Translations under genes and position numbers: made by a program
From: Paracoccus sp. TOH
GTDB taxonomy: Bacteria > Pseudomonadota > Alphaproteobacteria > Rhodobacterales > Rhodobacteraceae
Length of the DNA stretch: 64,000 bases
Direction: 5' to 3'
NCBI RefSeq assembly: GCF_030388245.1
Contig: NZ_CP098360.1
Location: forward strand, 1,262,501 to 1,326,500
In this document: piece after piece, positions 28,149 through 36,472 of the stretch
Layout: each line of letters starts with the position of its first letter
How positions within the stretch are numbered: position 1 is the first letter of the stretch
Notes under the pieces: generated by a model
Databases searched by the model: none
Seen by the model: only the letters and a program-made list of their open reading frames with translations
What the model was told of the DNA's origin: nothing

Positions 28149-29560
28149 TGCAGGACCTTCGCCCGTCCTTCGACCTCAAGGCTTTTGCACAGGCCGGCGA
28201 GGTGATCGTGAAACCCGGCCGCCTGCTGCTGCAGACCGGCCCGCGCGAAGGCATGGCGGTGCTGCTGCGCCACGGGCGCTTTGCCGAGATCGACGAGGCC
28301 GGGGCGCTATGCGCCCGGCATCCCGGCCTGGCGGTCGCCGACCTGCCCCGGCACCTGCTGATGCCGGGCTTCATCGACAGCCATACGCATCTGACCCAAT
28401 CGCTGGGCAAGTCGCTGGTCTTCGGCGAGCCCTCCGAGATCTTCCGCCGCATCTGGGTGCCGCTCGAGGGCAGCCTGGACGAGCATATGGTGCATCTGTC
28501 GTCGCGGCTGGCGGCGCTGGAATGCCTGCGCGGCGGCTTCACCACCGCCGTCGATGCCGGCACCCGCTCGGCCGGGCATATCGGCCGGCTGACCGAGGCC
28601 GCGCATGAAACCGGGCTGCGGCTGGTCGTCGGCCAGATCTGCAACGACCTGGGCGGCGCCGCGCAGGTCCCCGAGCCCGAGCAGATCATCCGCACCGCCG
28701 AGGCGCATCTGGCGCGCTGGCAGGGCGACGCGCTGGTGCATCCGTCGCTGGCCATCTCGATCCCCGAGGCGGCCAGCGACGCCATGCTGCGCCGCATCTC
28801 GGCCATGGCGGCCGCGGCGGGGGCGATCTTCCAGACCCATGTGAACGAGCATCTGGTCGCGGTCGAACGCTCGCTGGTCGCGCATGGTCGCCGGCCGCTG
28901 GAGCATCTGGCGCATCTGGGCGCGCTGGGGCCGCAGGTACTGATCGCGCATTCGACGCTGGTCACCCCGCAAGAGCTGAACATCCTGCGCGACACCGGCA
29001 CCGCCGTCGCCTACAATCCCGTGGCCTCGGTCTGGAAGGGCAATGCCATCGCGCCGGCGCTGCAGATGGCGGCGCTGGGGGTGCGCTTCGGGCTGGGCAC
29101 CGACGGCACCCGCGCCGACGGCTTCCGGCTGATGGACGCGGCCGAGGCGCTGCAGCGCGCCGGCTACGGCCTCGCCTCGGGCGACAGTTCCTGCGGCGCG
29201 GGCTGGCTTTGGCTGCAGGCCGCGACCGCGATGGCGGCGGATGCGGCGGGGCTGGGCGCCGTCACCGGCCGCATCGCCGAGGGGCTGGCCGCCGATTTCC
29301 TGCTGGTCGATCTGGACCGGCCGGAATTCACCCCGTCGCATGATCTCAGCTGGGAGCTGGTGCGCTACGGCAATCGCGACCAGATCGACGCGGTCTTCAC
29401 CAATGGCCGGCTGCGGCTGCTGCAGGGCTGGCCGGTCGACTGGGACGCCCGCGCGCTGCTGGAGGAGGTTCGCGCCCTTGCCGTCCCCGCCATCGCCGGG
29501 GCGCCGATCCAGCGCATCCATCCGACCGCCGACAGCCAGCTTGCGGCGAGGGCGTCGTGA
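28145..29560 (+). CDS. Metal-dependent amidohydrolase (ATZ/TRZ or guanine deaminase type)
   Basis: 471 residues. Mononuclear metal site is complete: His80-x-His82 (DSHTHLTQ), His232 and Glu235 (THVNEH), His269 (IAHSTLV) and Asp320 (GTDGTRADG). These define the cytosine-guanine-triazine deaminase group. Candidates are guanine, 8-oxoguanine or a modified base; the family is too mixed to name the substrate. Starts inside the permease stop and ends overlapping the exporter start (GTGA), so it is one tight operon. Confidence 0.85.
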   Translation: MMQDLRPSFDLKAFAQAGEVIVKPGRLLLQTGPREGMAVLLRHGRFAEIDEAGALCARHPGLAVADLPRHLLMPGFIDSHTHLTQSLGKSLVFGEPSEIFRRIWVPLEGSLDEHMVHLSSRLAALECLRGGFTTAVDAGTRSAGHIGRLTEAAHETGLRLVVGQICNDLGGAAQVPEPEQIIRTAEAHLARWQGDALVHPSLAISIPEAASDAMLRRISAMAAAAGAIFQTHVNEHLVAVERSLVAHGRRPLEHLAHLGALGPQVLIAHSTLVTPQELNILRDTGTAVAYNPVASVWKGNAIAPALQMAALGVRFGLGTDGTRADGFRLMDAAEALQRAGYGLASGDSSCGAGWLWLQAATAMAADAAGLGAVTGRIAEGLAADFLLVDLDRPEFTPSHDLSWELVRYGNRDQIDAVFTNGRLRLLQGWPVDWDARALLEEVRALAVPAIAGAPIQRIHPTADSQLAARAS

Positions 29561-30267
29561 CTCTGGCGACCTTTCTGCTGCTGTCGGGCGTCACCCTGGC
29601 CGCGGCCTTCGTGCAGGGCGCGGTGGGCATCGGCTTCGCGCTGATCATCGCCCCGGTCTTCGGTCTGGTCGATGCCAGCTACCTGCCGGTCACGCTGCTG
29701 CTGCTGATGCTGCCGCTGAACTTCCACGTCGCCTGGCGCGAGCGCGCCTCGATCGACCGGCGCGGCGCCAGCTGGATCACGCTGGGCCGGTTCTTCGGCA
29801 CCTTCCTGGGCATGTGGGTGCTGATCGCGCTGTCGGTGCGGCAGCTCGAGCTGGCGGTGGGGCTGTTCACCATCCTGGCGGCGGTGATCGCGCTGGTCGC
29901 GCGCCCCTTTGCGCCGCGCCCCGGCCCGGCGCTGGGGGTGGGCCTGTTCACCGGCGTCACCGAGACCGCGACCGGCATCGGCGGCCCGCCGCTGGCACTG
30001 CTCTACCAGCACAGTTCGGGGCCGGTGTTGCGCTCGACCGTCGCCACCTGCTTCCTGGTCGGAGAGCTGATCTCGCTGGTGATGCTGGCCGTGGCCGGGC
30101 GGCTGCACCTGGACCAGGTGCTGGCTGCGCTGTGGCTGACCCCGGCGGTGCTGCTGGGCAGCGCCCTGTCGCGCGTGGTGCATTCCCGCATCAACGGCCC
30201 GTCGCTGCGGCTGGCGGTGCTGGTCTTTGCCATCGTCAGCGGGCTGGTGCTGATGCTGCGCGGCTAG
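29557..30267 (+). CDS. TSUP (TauE/SafE) family transporter
   Basis: 236-residue inner-membrane protein, GTG start overlapping the amidohydrolase stop. About eight hydrophobic segments in two repeats; GAVGIGFALIIAPVFGLVD and GVTETATGIGGPPLAL are the TSUP hallmark loops. Family members export sulfite, sulfonates or other organic anions. Here it is the third gene of a base-uptake operon, so it may export a deaminated product. Its stop overlaps the convergent nagA stop (CTAG). Confidence 0.85.
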   Translation: MTLATFLLLSGVTLAAAFVQGAVGIGFALIIAPVFGLVDASYLPVTLLLLMLPLNFHVAWRERASIDRRGASWITLGRFFGTFLGMWVLIALSVRQLELAVGLFTILAAVIALVARPFAPRPGPALGVGLFTGVTETATGIGGPPLALLYQHSSGPVLRSTVATCFLVGELISLVMLAVAGRLHLDQVLAALWLTPAVLLGSALSRVVHSRINGPSLRLAVLVFAIVSGLVLMLRG

Positions 30268-31382
30268 AGCCAATGCTCGCGCAGGCCGAAATCCTCGGCC
30301 AGCAGCACCAGATCGGCCGCGCGTCCGGGGGCCAGGGCGCCGTAACGGTCCTGCAGGCCCAGCAGCGCCGCCGGGATGGCCGAGGCCATGCGCAGCGCCC
30401 GTTCCGGCGCGGTGCCGACCTGCCGGACCAGCATGCCGATGGCCTGCGGCAGCGTCAGGTCGGCCCCGGCCAGCGTGCCGTCCGCCAGCGTCAGCCGCCC
30501 GTCACGGCGCAGCACCCTGCGGCCGCCCAGCTCCATCTCGGTCAGGTCGGTGCCGGCAAAGGCCATGCAATCGGTGACCAGGAAGATGCCCTCGGGCCGC
30601 GCCGCCAGCGCCAGCCGCATCACCGCCGGATGCACATGGATGCCGTCGGCGATCAGCCCGGCGCCGGCATCGCCGGCCAGCACCGTTCCGGCCAGCCCCG
30701 GCGCGCGGTTGCCGATCTGGCTCATGGCGTTGAACAGATGCGTGGCGCAACGGGCGCCGGCGGCAAAGGCGGCCCGGGCCGCGTCATGGCTGCAATCGCT
30801 GTGGCCCAGGCTGACCACCACCCCGGCCCCGGCCAGTGCCGCGATCTGCTGCGGGCTCGCCGCCTCGGGCGCCAGCGTCACCATCAGCGCCGGCAGCCGG
30901 CGCGCGGCCTCGCAGATCCGGGCCAGATCCTCGTCGCCCATCGGCCGGATCAGCGCCGGGTCATGCGCGCCCTTGCGGCGCGGATCCAGATGCGGCCCCT
31001 CCAGATGCAGGCCCAGAAAGCCCGGCACCCCGGCCTCGGCGGCGGCGATCCCCAGCGCGATGACATGGGCGGTGGCCTCGGGCGTGTCGGTGATCAGCGT
31101 CGGCAGCACCCCCGCCGTGCCAAGCGCGCGATGCGCGGCGCAGATGCGGCGCAAGCCGTCCAGATCGGTTGCGCCGTCCAGCATCACCCCGCCGCCGCCA
31201 TTCACCTGCAGGTCGAGAAAGGCGGGGGCCAGGATGCCCGTGACCGCCCGCCGCCCCTCGGCCGGGGCTTCGGGCTCGGGCAGGATGGCGGCGATCTTGC
31301 CCGCCTCGATCACCAGCGCATGGCCGTCGAGGAAACGCGCGCCGTCGAAGATCCGCGCGCCGGCCAGAACCTCGCGCGCCAT
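30264..31382 (-). CDS. nagA: N-acetylglucosamine-6-phosphate deacetylase
   Basis: Converts GlcNAc-6-P to glucosamine-6-P and acetate. 372 residues. Signatures: LDLQVNGGGG near residue 58, HLEGPHLDPRRKGAH, LGHSDCSHDAARAA, ATHLFNAMSQ and the catalytic Asp in VTDCMAFAG. ATG 31382 overlaps the stop of the upstream deaminase gene (ATGA). Final gene of the kinase-GntR-SIS-nagA operon. Confidence 0.95.
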   Translation of the reverse strand: MAREVLAGARIFDGARFLDGHALVIEAGKIAAILPEPEAPAEGRRAVTGILAPAFLDLQVNGGGGVMLDGATDLDGLRRICAAHRALGTAGVLPTLITDTPEATAHVIALGIAAAEAGVPGFLGLHLEGPHLDPRRKGAHDPALIRPMGDEDLARICEAARRLPALMVTLAPEAASPQQIAALAGAGVVVSLGHSDCSHDAARAAFAAGARCATHLFNAMSQIGNRAPGLAGTVLAGDAGAGLIADGIHVHPAVMRLALAARPEGIFLVTDCMAFAGTDLTEMELGGRRVLRRDGRLTLADGTLAGADLTLPQAIGMLVRQVGTAPERALRMASAIPAALLGLQDRYGALAPGRAADLVLLAEDFGLREHWL

Positions 31383-32410
31383 CACACCGTCTCCGTCACC
31401 TTGCGCAGATGCGGCGGGGTGTCGGGATCGAAGCCGCGCCGCCGCGCCAGCGCCTCGATAAAGGCGTAGAAGCCGGCGATGGTCACCAGCGGCGCCACCA
31501 GCGGATGCAGTCCGGGGACCGAGGGCAGGGTGACGGCGCCGCCGACCTCGGTGCCGGTCACGAACACATCCGCGCCCTGCGCCACCAGCCGCTCGGCCGT
31601 GGCCTTGAGCTGCGGCAGGGCGGCGTCCTCGATCCCCAGCGCCAGCACCGGGAAGCCGGCCTGCACGATGGCGGCCGGGCCGTGCAGCACCTCGGCGGCC
31701 GAATAGGCCTCGGCATGGATGCCCGAGGTCTCCTTGAACTTCAGCGCCGATTCGCAGGCGATGGCGAAGCTGGGGCCGCGGCCCAGCACGAAGGCCGAAC
31801 TGGCCCGCGCCAGCCGCGCCGACAAGGGCGACCAGTCCAGTTCCACGGCCTGGCCGAACGCCTCGGGCAGGGCGGCGACGGCATCGCGCAGGGCGTGATC
31901 CTCGCGCCATTCCGCCAAAAGCGACAGGCCGGCCAGCACCGAGCAGACGAAGGTCTTGGTGGCGGCGACGCTTTTCTCCTCGCCCGCCTGCAGGGGCAGG
32001 CAATGGGCCGAGACCTGCGCCATCGGGCTGTCCTCGACATTGGTGATGGCGATGGACAGCGCCCCCCCTTGCCCCGAGGCGCGCATCATCTCGACCCCGT
32101 CCGGGCTGCGGCCGGATTGCGAGATGCCGATGCAGGCCGCCTTGCCCAGCCGCAGGGGCCGGCGATAGATCGAGGCGATGGACGGCCCGACCGAGGCGAC
32201 CGGCACCCCGGCCTCCAGCTCGATGGCGTATTTCAGATAGGTCGCGGCATGGTCCGAAGACCCGCGCGCCACCGTCACCACCAGGTCGGGATCCTTGCGG
32301 CGCAGGGCGCTGGCGGCGTCCGCAACCGCATCGCGCGAGCGTTCGAGGAATCGGGCTGCGGCTTCGGGGATCTCGGCCACTTCGCGCGCCATATGCGTCT
32401 GGCTCATCAC
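31382..32410 (-). CDS. SIS-domain glucosamine-6-phosphate deaminase (NagB-II/AgaS-like)
   Basis: 342 residues with two SIS domains and no glutaminase domain. VARGSSDHAATYLKY, GISQSGRSPDGVEMMR, SVAATKTFVC and ALKFKETSGIHAEAYSAAEVLHGP are the isomerase-half motifs of GlmS and the NagB-II group. Expected reaction: glucosamine-6-P to fructose-6-P and ammonia, completing the NagA product. Start ATG 32410, or ATG 32407, overlaps the GntR gene end. Confidence 0.88.
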   Translation of the reverse strand: MMSQTHMAREVAEIPEAAARFLERSRDAVADAASALRRKDPDLVVTVARGSSDHAATYLKYAIELEAGVPVASVGPSIASIYRRPLRLGKAACIGISQSGRSPDGVEMMRASGQGGALSIAITNVEDSPMAQVSAHCLPLQAGEEKSVAATKTFVCSVLAGLSLLAEWREDHALRDAVAALPEAFGQAVELDWSPLSARLARASSAFVLGRGPSFAIACESALKFKETSGIHAEAYSAAEVLHGPAAIVQAGFPVLALGIEDAALPQLKATAERLVAQGADVFVTGTEVGGAVTLPSVPGLHPLVAPLVTIAGFYAFIEALARRRGFDPDTPPHLRKVTETV

Positions 32411-33174
32411 GGGTTCCTTTCGCCTTCCGGGGCAAGTTTCAGTTCCACGGCGAAGTCATAGGCATCGCCGCGATAGAGCGAGCGGGTGAACTCGACCACC
32501 TTGCCCGAGGGCAGGTAGGAGATGCGTTCGATCCGCAGCCCGGCCACGCCGGGACTGACGCCCAGCAGATCGGCGTCCTTGGCGTTCAGGTTCGCGGCCG
32601 AGATGCGCTGCACCGCCCGCACCGGCCGCATGCCGCGCGCTTCCAGCACCGCGTAAAGCGAGGCATCGACGCCTTCGGGATCGGGAAGGATCGCCTGCGA
32701 CAGCGAGGCGCGCTCGATGGCCAACGGCACCCCGTCCGAGCTGCGCACCCGTTCCAGCCGCGCCACCTTCTCGCCGACGCCGAGGCCGAGCGCCATCACC
32801 TCCTCGGGCGCCGGGGCGTGCAGGCCGCGTGCGATCCAGCGGCTTTCGACGCTGCGGCCGCGCCGGGCCATGTCCTCGGTGAACGAGGTCAGCAGCGACA
32901 GCGCCTGCTCCAGCTTCTCGACGCGCGGCGCGACGAAGGTGCCCGAGCCGCGCTTCTGCACCAGCTGCCCCGAGGCGACCAGTTCCGCCACCCCCTTGCG
33001 CACCGTGACCCGCGACAGGCCGGTCATCGCTGCCAGCTCGCGTTCCGAGGGCAGGCTGTCGCCCGGTTGCAGCCGGCCCGAGGCGATGGCCTCGGCAATC
33101 AGCCGGTGCAATTGCAGGTAAAGCGGCCCGCCGCCGGTTTCCCCGAAGGCTGCGGGGGTGAACAGCTCGCCCAT
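32407..33174 (-). CDS. GntR-family regulator with UTRA domain (NagR-like)
   Basis: 255 residues. N-terminal winged helix PLYLQLHRLIAEAIASGRL with LPSERELAAMTGLSRVTVRK, then a UTRA effector domain (ERVRSSDGVPLAIERASL, RISYLPSGKVVEFTRSLYRG). UTRA regulators of this type usually sense GlcNAc-6-P or GlcN-6-P. Both ends overlap neighbours by four bases. Matching inverted 16-base sites lie at 34032-34136 between the kinase and murQ genes, the likely operators. Confidence 0.92.
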   Translation of the reverse strand: MGELFTPAAFGETGGGPLYLQLHRLIAEAIASGRLQPGDSLPSERELAAMTGLSRVTVRKGVAELVASGQLVQKRGSGTFVAPRVEKLEQALSLLTSFTEDMARRGRSVESRWIARGLHAPAPEEVMALGLGVGEKVARLERVRSSDGVPLAIERASLSQAILPDPEGVDASLYAVLEARGMRPVRAVQRISAANLNAKDADLLGVSPGVAGLRIERISYLPSGKVVEFTRSLYRGDAYDFAVELKLAPEGERNP

Positions 33175-34007
33175 CACGCCTCCTGCCGGGCCAGGTGCAG
33201 CGCCCCGTCCACGCCCGAGCCCATGGGCGGCTGGACCCGCCACAATCCCTGCAACCGGGCGGCGTAATGGGTGCCCAGCCCACCCAGGAACACCACCGGC
33301 AGGTCGCGGCCGGCCTGCAGGGTGTCGATCATGGCGCGGATCTCGGCCACGGCGGCGGCGAAGATGCGCTCGCCCACCGGGTCGGTGCCGGCGGTGATGC
33401 GCGGCGCGAATTGCGCGAACTCGGCCGGCCGGGCGCGGAAGCCGAAAGAGATCACCCCCTCGATCCCGCCCAGCTCGTCCAGAACGGCCTGCAGCAACGG
33501 GCTCATCGGCGCGAAACCGTCCTCGGCGCGCAGGGCTTCGGCCAGAAGCGCCCGGCCCAGCACCGCGCCGCTGCCCTCGTCGCCCAAGACGAAGCCGCGC
33601 CCGCCATATTGCCGCATCTCGCCGCCGATCTGGACCGCGAAGACCGAGCCGGTGCCCATGGCCGCGACGATGCCGTCCCCGCCTCCCAGCGCGCCGGTGG
33701 CGGCGGTCTCCGCGTCGGTGACGATGCGCGTGCGGCGAAAGGGCAGCATGGCCCGAAGGCTGCGGGCGGCGGCGGTGACATTGGCGCCGGCCAGGCCCAG
33801 CACTGCGCTCAGTTCGTCCAGATGGCCCTGTCCGGCTTCCTGAAGCGCGGCGCGGGTGGCGGCAAGAATATTGGCGCAGGCCCCCTCGGTCTCGACCGAG
33901 ATATTGGCCGGTCCGGCCGCGCCCCGGCCGATGATCCGGCCCGAGCCGTCCGCGACGGCGGCGCGGCAGCCGGTGCCTCCTCCGTCTATGCCCAGGAAAT
34001 ATGACAT
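33174..34007 (-). CDS. BadF/BadG-type N-acetylglucosamine kinase
   Basis: 277 residues, ATG 34007 behind AAAGGGAG. ASKHA kinase fold: phosphate loops GIDGGGTGCRAAV at the N-terminus, TDAETAATGALGG, GTGSVFAV, and GDEGSGAVLGRALLAEAL. Predicted to phosphorylate GlcNAc or a related amino sugar in the cytoplasm before NagA. First gene of the four-gene leftward operon, facing murQ. Confidence 0.9.
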   Translation of the reverse strand: MSYFLGIDGGGTGCRAAVADGSGRIIGRGAAGPANISVETEGACANILAATRAALQEAGQGHLDELSAVLGLAGANVTAAARSLRAMLPFRRTRIVTDAETAATGALGGGDGIVAAMGTGSVFAVQIGGEMRQYGGRGFVLGDEGSGAVLGRALLAEALRAEDGFAPMSPLLQAVLDELGGIEGVISFGFRARPAEFAQFAPRITAGTDPVGERIFAAAVAEIRAMIDTLQAGRDLPVVFLGGLGTHYAARLQGLWRVQPPMGSGVDGALHLARQEA

Positions 34008-34031
34008 GGCGACTCCCTTTGGATTGCACGA

Positions 34032-34136
34032 TACCAAAACAATACCAAAAGGGAAGGGCTATTTTCGGAATCGCCATGAAACGCCGATTTTGATCGAATA
34101 TGAAGAAGGGTCTTTACAAGTGGTATTGTTTTGGCA
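34032..34136. promoter_or_regulatory. Paired GntR-type operator sites in the amino-sugar divergon
   Basis: TACCAAAACAATACCA (34032-34047) and TGGTATTGTTTTGGCA (34121-34136) are reverse complements with one mismatch. Each contains a direct repeat, ATACCA or TGGTAT/TGGCAT, at an 11-base (one helix turn) step. One copy faces each divergent operon, at 25 and 26 bases from the kinase and murQ starts, so a single regulator can control both. Confidence 0.65.
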
Positions 34137-34161
34137 TTATCAACGGAACAGGGGGAATCAC

Positions 34162-35040
34162 ATGACCGCATCCGGCACCGAGGCAAGGCATCCGGCATCC
34201 GCAGGGCTTCACGCCCGTCCGGGGGGCGAGGTGCTGCGCGTGCTGCTTGATGCGCAGGTCGCGGCGCTGGGCGCGTTGCAGCCCGCCTTGCCGGCGCTGG
34301 AACGCGCGGCCGGGGCTGCGGCAGAGGCGCTGCGCCGGGGCGGCAAGCTCGGCTATGCCGGGGCCGGTTCCTCGGGGCTGATGGCGCTGGCCGATTGCCT
34401 GGAGCTGGCCGGCACCTTCGGCATCGCGCCCGAGCGCACGCCGATGATGTTCGCCGGCGGCGCCGAGGCGCTTCTGCATCTGCAAGGCAGCGTCGAGGAC
34501 GACCCGGCGCTTGCCCTGGCCGATCTGGACCGCGCCGGGCTGACGGCGGGGGACGTGCTCTTGTGCCTCTCGGCCTCGGGGCGGACGCCCTATGCGCTGG
34601 CGATCTGCGCGGCGGCGCAGGGGCGGGGGGTGACCGTGGTCGGGCTTGCCAATGTCGCGGGCTCGGCCCTGCTGGAACGCGCCGACATCCCGGTGCTGAT
34701 CGAGACCGGGGCCGAGGTGGTTTCGGGTTCGACCCGCATGGGGGCGGCCACGGCGCAGAAGGTGGCGCTGAACATGCTGTCGGTGCTGGTGGCGATCCGG
34801 CTGGGCCATGTCCATGACGGCTATATGGTCAACCTGGTGGCCGACAACATCAAGCTGGTGGACCGCGCCGCCCGCATCGTCGCCGCCGTGGCCGGGGTCG
34901 GGCGCGACGCGGCCGAGGCGGCGCTGTCGCGTACCGGCGGCGCGGTGAAGCCCGCCATCCTGGTCGCGCGCGGCATGGCCCCCGACGCGGCCCGGGTGCG
35001 GCTGGCCGAAACCGGGGGCCTGCTGGCCCCGCTGATCTGA
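34162..35040 (+). CDS. murQ: N-acetylmuramic acid 6-phosphate etherase (MurQ) family protein
   Basis: Expected to cleave the lactyl ether of MurNAc-6-P to give GlcNAc-6-P, which the opposite operon degrades. 292 residues, SIS fold. GYAGAGSSGLMALADCLELAG, GDVLLCLSASGRTPYAL, VSGSTRMGAATAQKVALNML and GHVHDGYMVNLVADN match the family. The usual EGAED-type acidic stretch reads QGSVEDD, and the first SIS loop also differs, so the exact substrate may have shifted. ATG 34162 follows AGGGGGAATC. Confidence 0.82.
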   Translation: MTASGTEARHPASAGLHARPGGEVLRVLLDAQVAALGALQPALPALERAAGAAAEALRRGGKLGYAGAGSSGLMALADCLELAGTFGIAPERTPMMFAGGAEALLHLQGSVEDDPALALADLDRAGLTAGDVLLCLSASGRTPYALAICAAAQGRGVTVVGLANVAGSALLERADIPVLIETGAEVVSGSTRMGAATAQKVALNMLSVLVAIRLGHVHDGYMVNLVADNIKLVDRAARIVAAVAGVGRDAAEAALSRTGGAVKPAILVARGMAPDAARVRLAETGGLLAPLI

Positions 35041-35089
35041 TTGCAACCAGAGGGTCCGCGAGAGACCCGATGCCGAAGGGAGAAAGACC

Positions 35090-36349
35090 ATGACCAAAAC
35101 CATCCGCCTGGCGCTGCTGGCCAGCACCTTGCTGGGCAGCGCCGCCTGGGCCCAGGACGTCACGCTGACCATCGAAAGCTGGCGCAACGACGACCTTGCC
35201 ATCTGGCAGGAAAAGATCATCCCGGCCTTCGAGGCGGCCAATCCCGGCATCAAGATCAATTTCGCGCCCTCGGCGCCGCCGGAATACAACGCGGTGCTGA
35301 ATTCCAAGCTGGATGCCGGCTCGGCCGGCGACCTGATCACCTGCCGGCCCTTCGACGCCTCGCTGGAGCTGTTCAAGAAGGGCAAGCTGGCCGATCTGAG
35401 CGACCTGGCGGCGATGGCGAATTTCTCGGACGTGGCGAAATCGGCCTGGCAGACCGATGACGGCAAGCAGACCTTCTGCGTGCCGATGGCCTCGGTGATC
35501 CACGGCTTCATCTACAACAAGACCGCCTTCGAGGAACTGGGCCTGACCCCGCCGAAGACCGAGGCCGAGTTCTTCGCCCTGCTCGACAAGATCAAGCAGG
35601 ACGGCACCTATATCCCGATGGCCATGGGCACCGCCGACCAGTGGGAAGCCGCGACCATGGGCTACCAGAACATCGGCCCGAACTACTGGCAGGGCGAGGC
35701 GGGCCGCAAGGCGCTGATGGAGGGCACGCAGAAGCTGACGGATGAGCCCTGGGTCGCGCCCTTCCGCCAGCTGGCGAAATGGAAGGATTACCTGGGCGAC
35801 GGGTTCGAGGCCCAGACCTATCCCGACAGCCAGAACCTGTTCACGCTGGGCCGCGCCGCGATCTACCCGGCCGGATCCTGGGAGATCGGCGTGTTCGGGC
35901 CGCAGATCGGCGGCGCCTTCGAGATGGGCGCCTTCCCGCCGCCGGTCCCGGCCGAGGGCGACAAATGCTATATCAGCGACCATACCGACATCGCGCTGGG
36001 CATGAACGCCGCGACCAAGCATCCCGAGGAGACGCGGAAATTCCTGGAATGGGTGGGCTCGTCGGAATTCGCCGCGCTCTACGCCAATGCGCTGCCGGGC
36101 TTCTTCTCGCTGAACGCGGCCCCGGTCGAGATGGAGGACCCGCTGGCGAAGGAATTCGTGTCCTGGCGCCAGACCTGCGAGCCGACCATCCGCTCGACCT
36201 ATCAGATCCTGTCGCGCGGCACGCCGAACCTGGAGAACGAGACCTGGACCGCCTCGGCCAATGTCATCACCGGCGCCGAGACGCCCGAGGCCGCGGCCGA
36301 GCGGCTGCAGCAGGGCCTGGCGAGCTGGTACGCGCCGCAGCAGAAGTGA
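35090..36349 (+). CDS. Sugar ABC transporter substrate-binding protein (family 1)
   Basis: 419-residue periplasmic lipophilic-free binding protein with signal peptide MTKTIRLALLASTLLGSAAW and cleavage after AWAQ. Mature part follows the MalE/UgpB pattern (ESWRNDDLAIWQEKIIPAFE, LFTLGRAAIYPAGSWEIGVF, AANVIT-type C-terminal helix). The ligand is probably an amino sugar or its oligomer, from the operon. 50 bases after murQ. Confidence 0.92.
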   Translation: MTKTIRLALLASTLLGSAAWAQDVTLTIESWRNDDLAIWQEKIIPAFEAANPGIKINFAPSAPPEYNAVLNSKLDAGSAGDLITCRPFDASLELFKKGKLADLSDLAAMANFSDVAKSAWQTDDGKQTFCVPMASVIHGFIYNKTAFEELGLTPPKTEAEFFALLDKIKQDGTYIPMAMGTADQWEAATMGYQNIGPNYWQGEAGRKALMEGTQKLTDEPWVAPFRQLAKWKDYLGDGFEAQTYPDSQNLFTLGRAAIYPAGSWEIGVFGPQIGGAFEMGAFPPPVPAEGDKCYISDHTDIALGMNAATKHPEETRKFLEWVGSSEFAALYANALPGFFSLNAAPVEMEDPLAKEFVSWRQTCEPTIRSTYQILSRGTPNLENETWTASANVITGAETPEAAAERLQQGLASWYAPQQK

Positions 36350-36357
36350 CGGCTTGC

Positions 36358-36454
36358 CGGGCCTGACGGCCCGAGGCGAAATCTGGGCCGGGCCTGATGG
36401 CCCGGCGGCGGCGGGGGGCTTTCCGCCCCCCGCACCCCCCGAGGGTATTTTTCA
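36358..36454. repeat. GC-rich hairpin array, Rhodobacterales-type intergenic repeat
   Basis: Three consecutive hairpins: CGGGCC-TGAC-GGCCCG (36358-36373), GCCGGGCC-TGAT-GGCCCGGC (36387-36406) and GGGGGG-n7-CCCCCC (36413-36431), then CACCCCCCGAGGGTATTTTT. The last block has the form of a repeat I recall from many Rhodobacterales intergenic regions. It lies inside the transporter operon between the binding protein and first permease, where it may set mRNA ratios. Confidence 0.6.
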
Positions 36455-36472
36455 ACAGAGAAGGAGGGCGTC

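Noticed and set aside
30264..32435. Single 723-codon frame fusing nagA with upstream sequence
   Set aside because: The upstream half is an off-frame shadow of the SIS gene; nagA starts at ATG 31382 with ATGA coupling.
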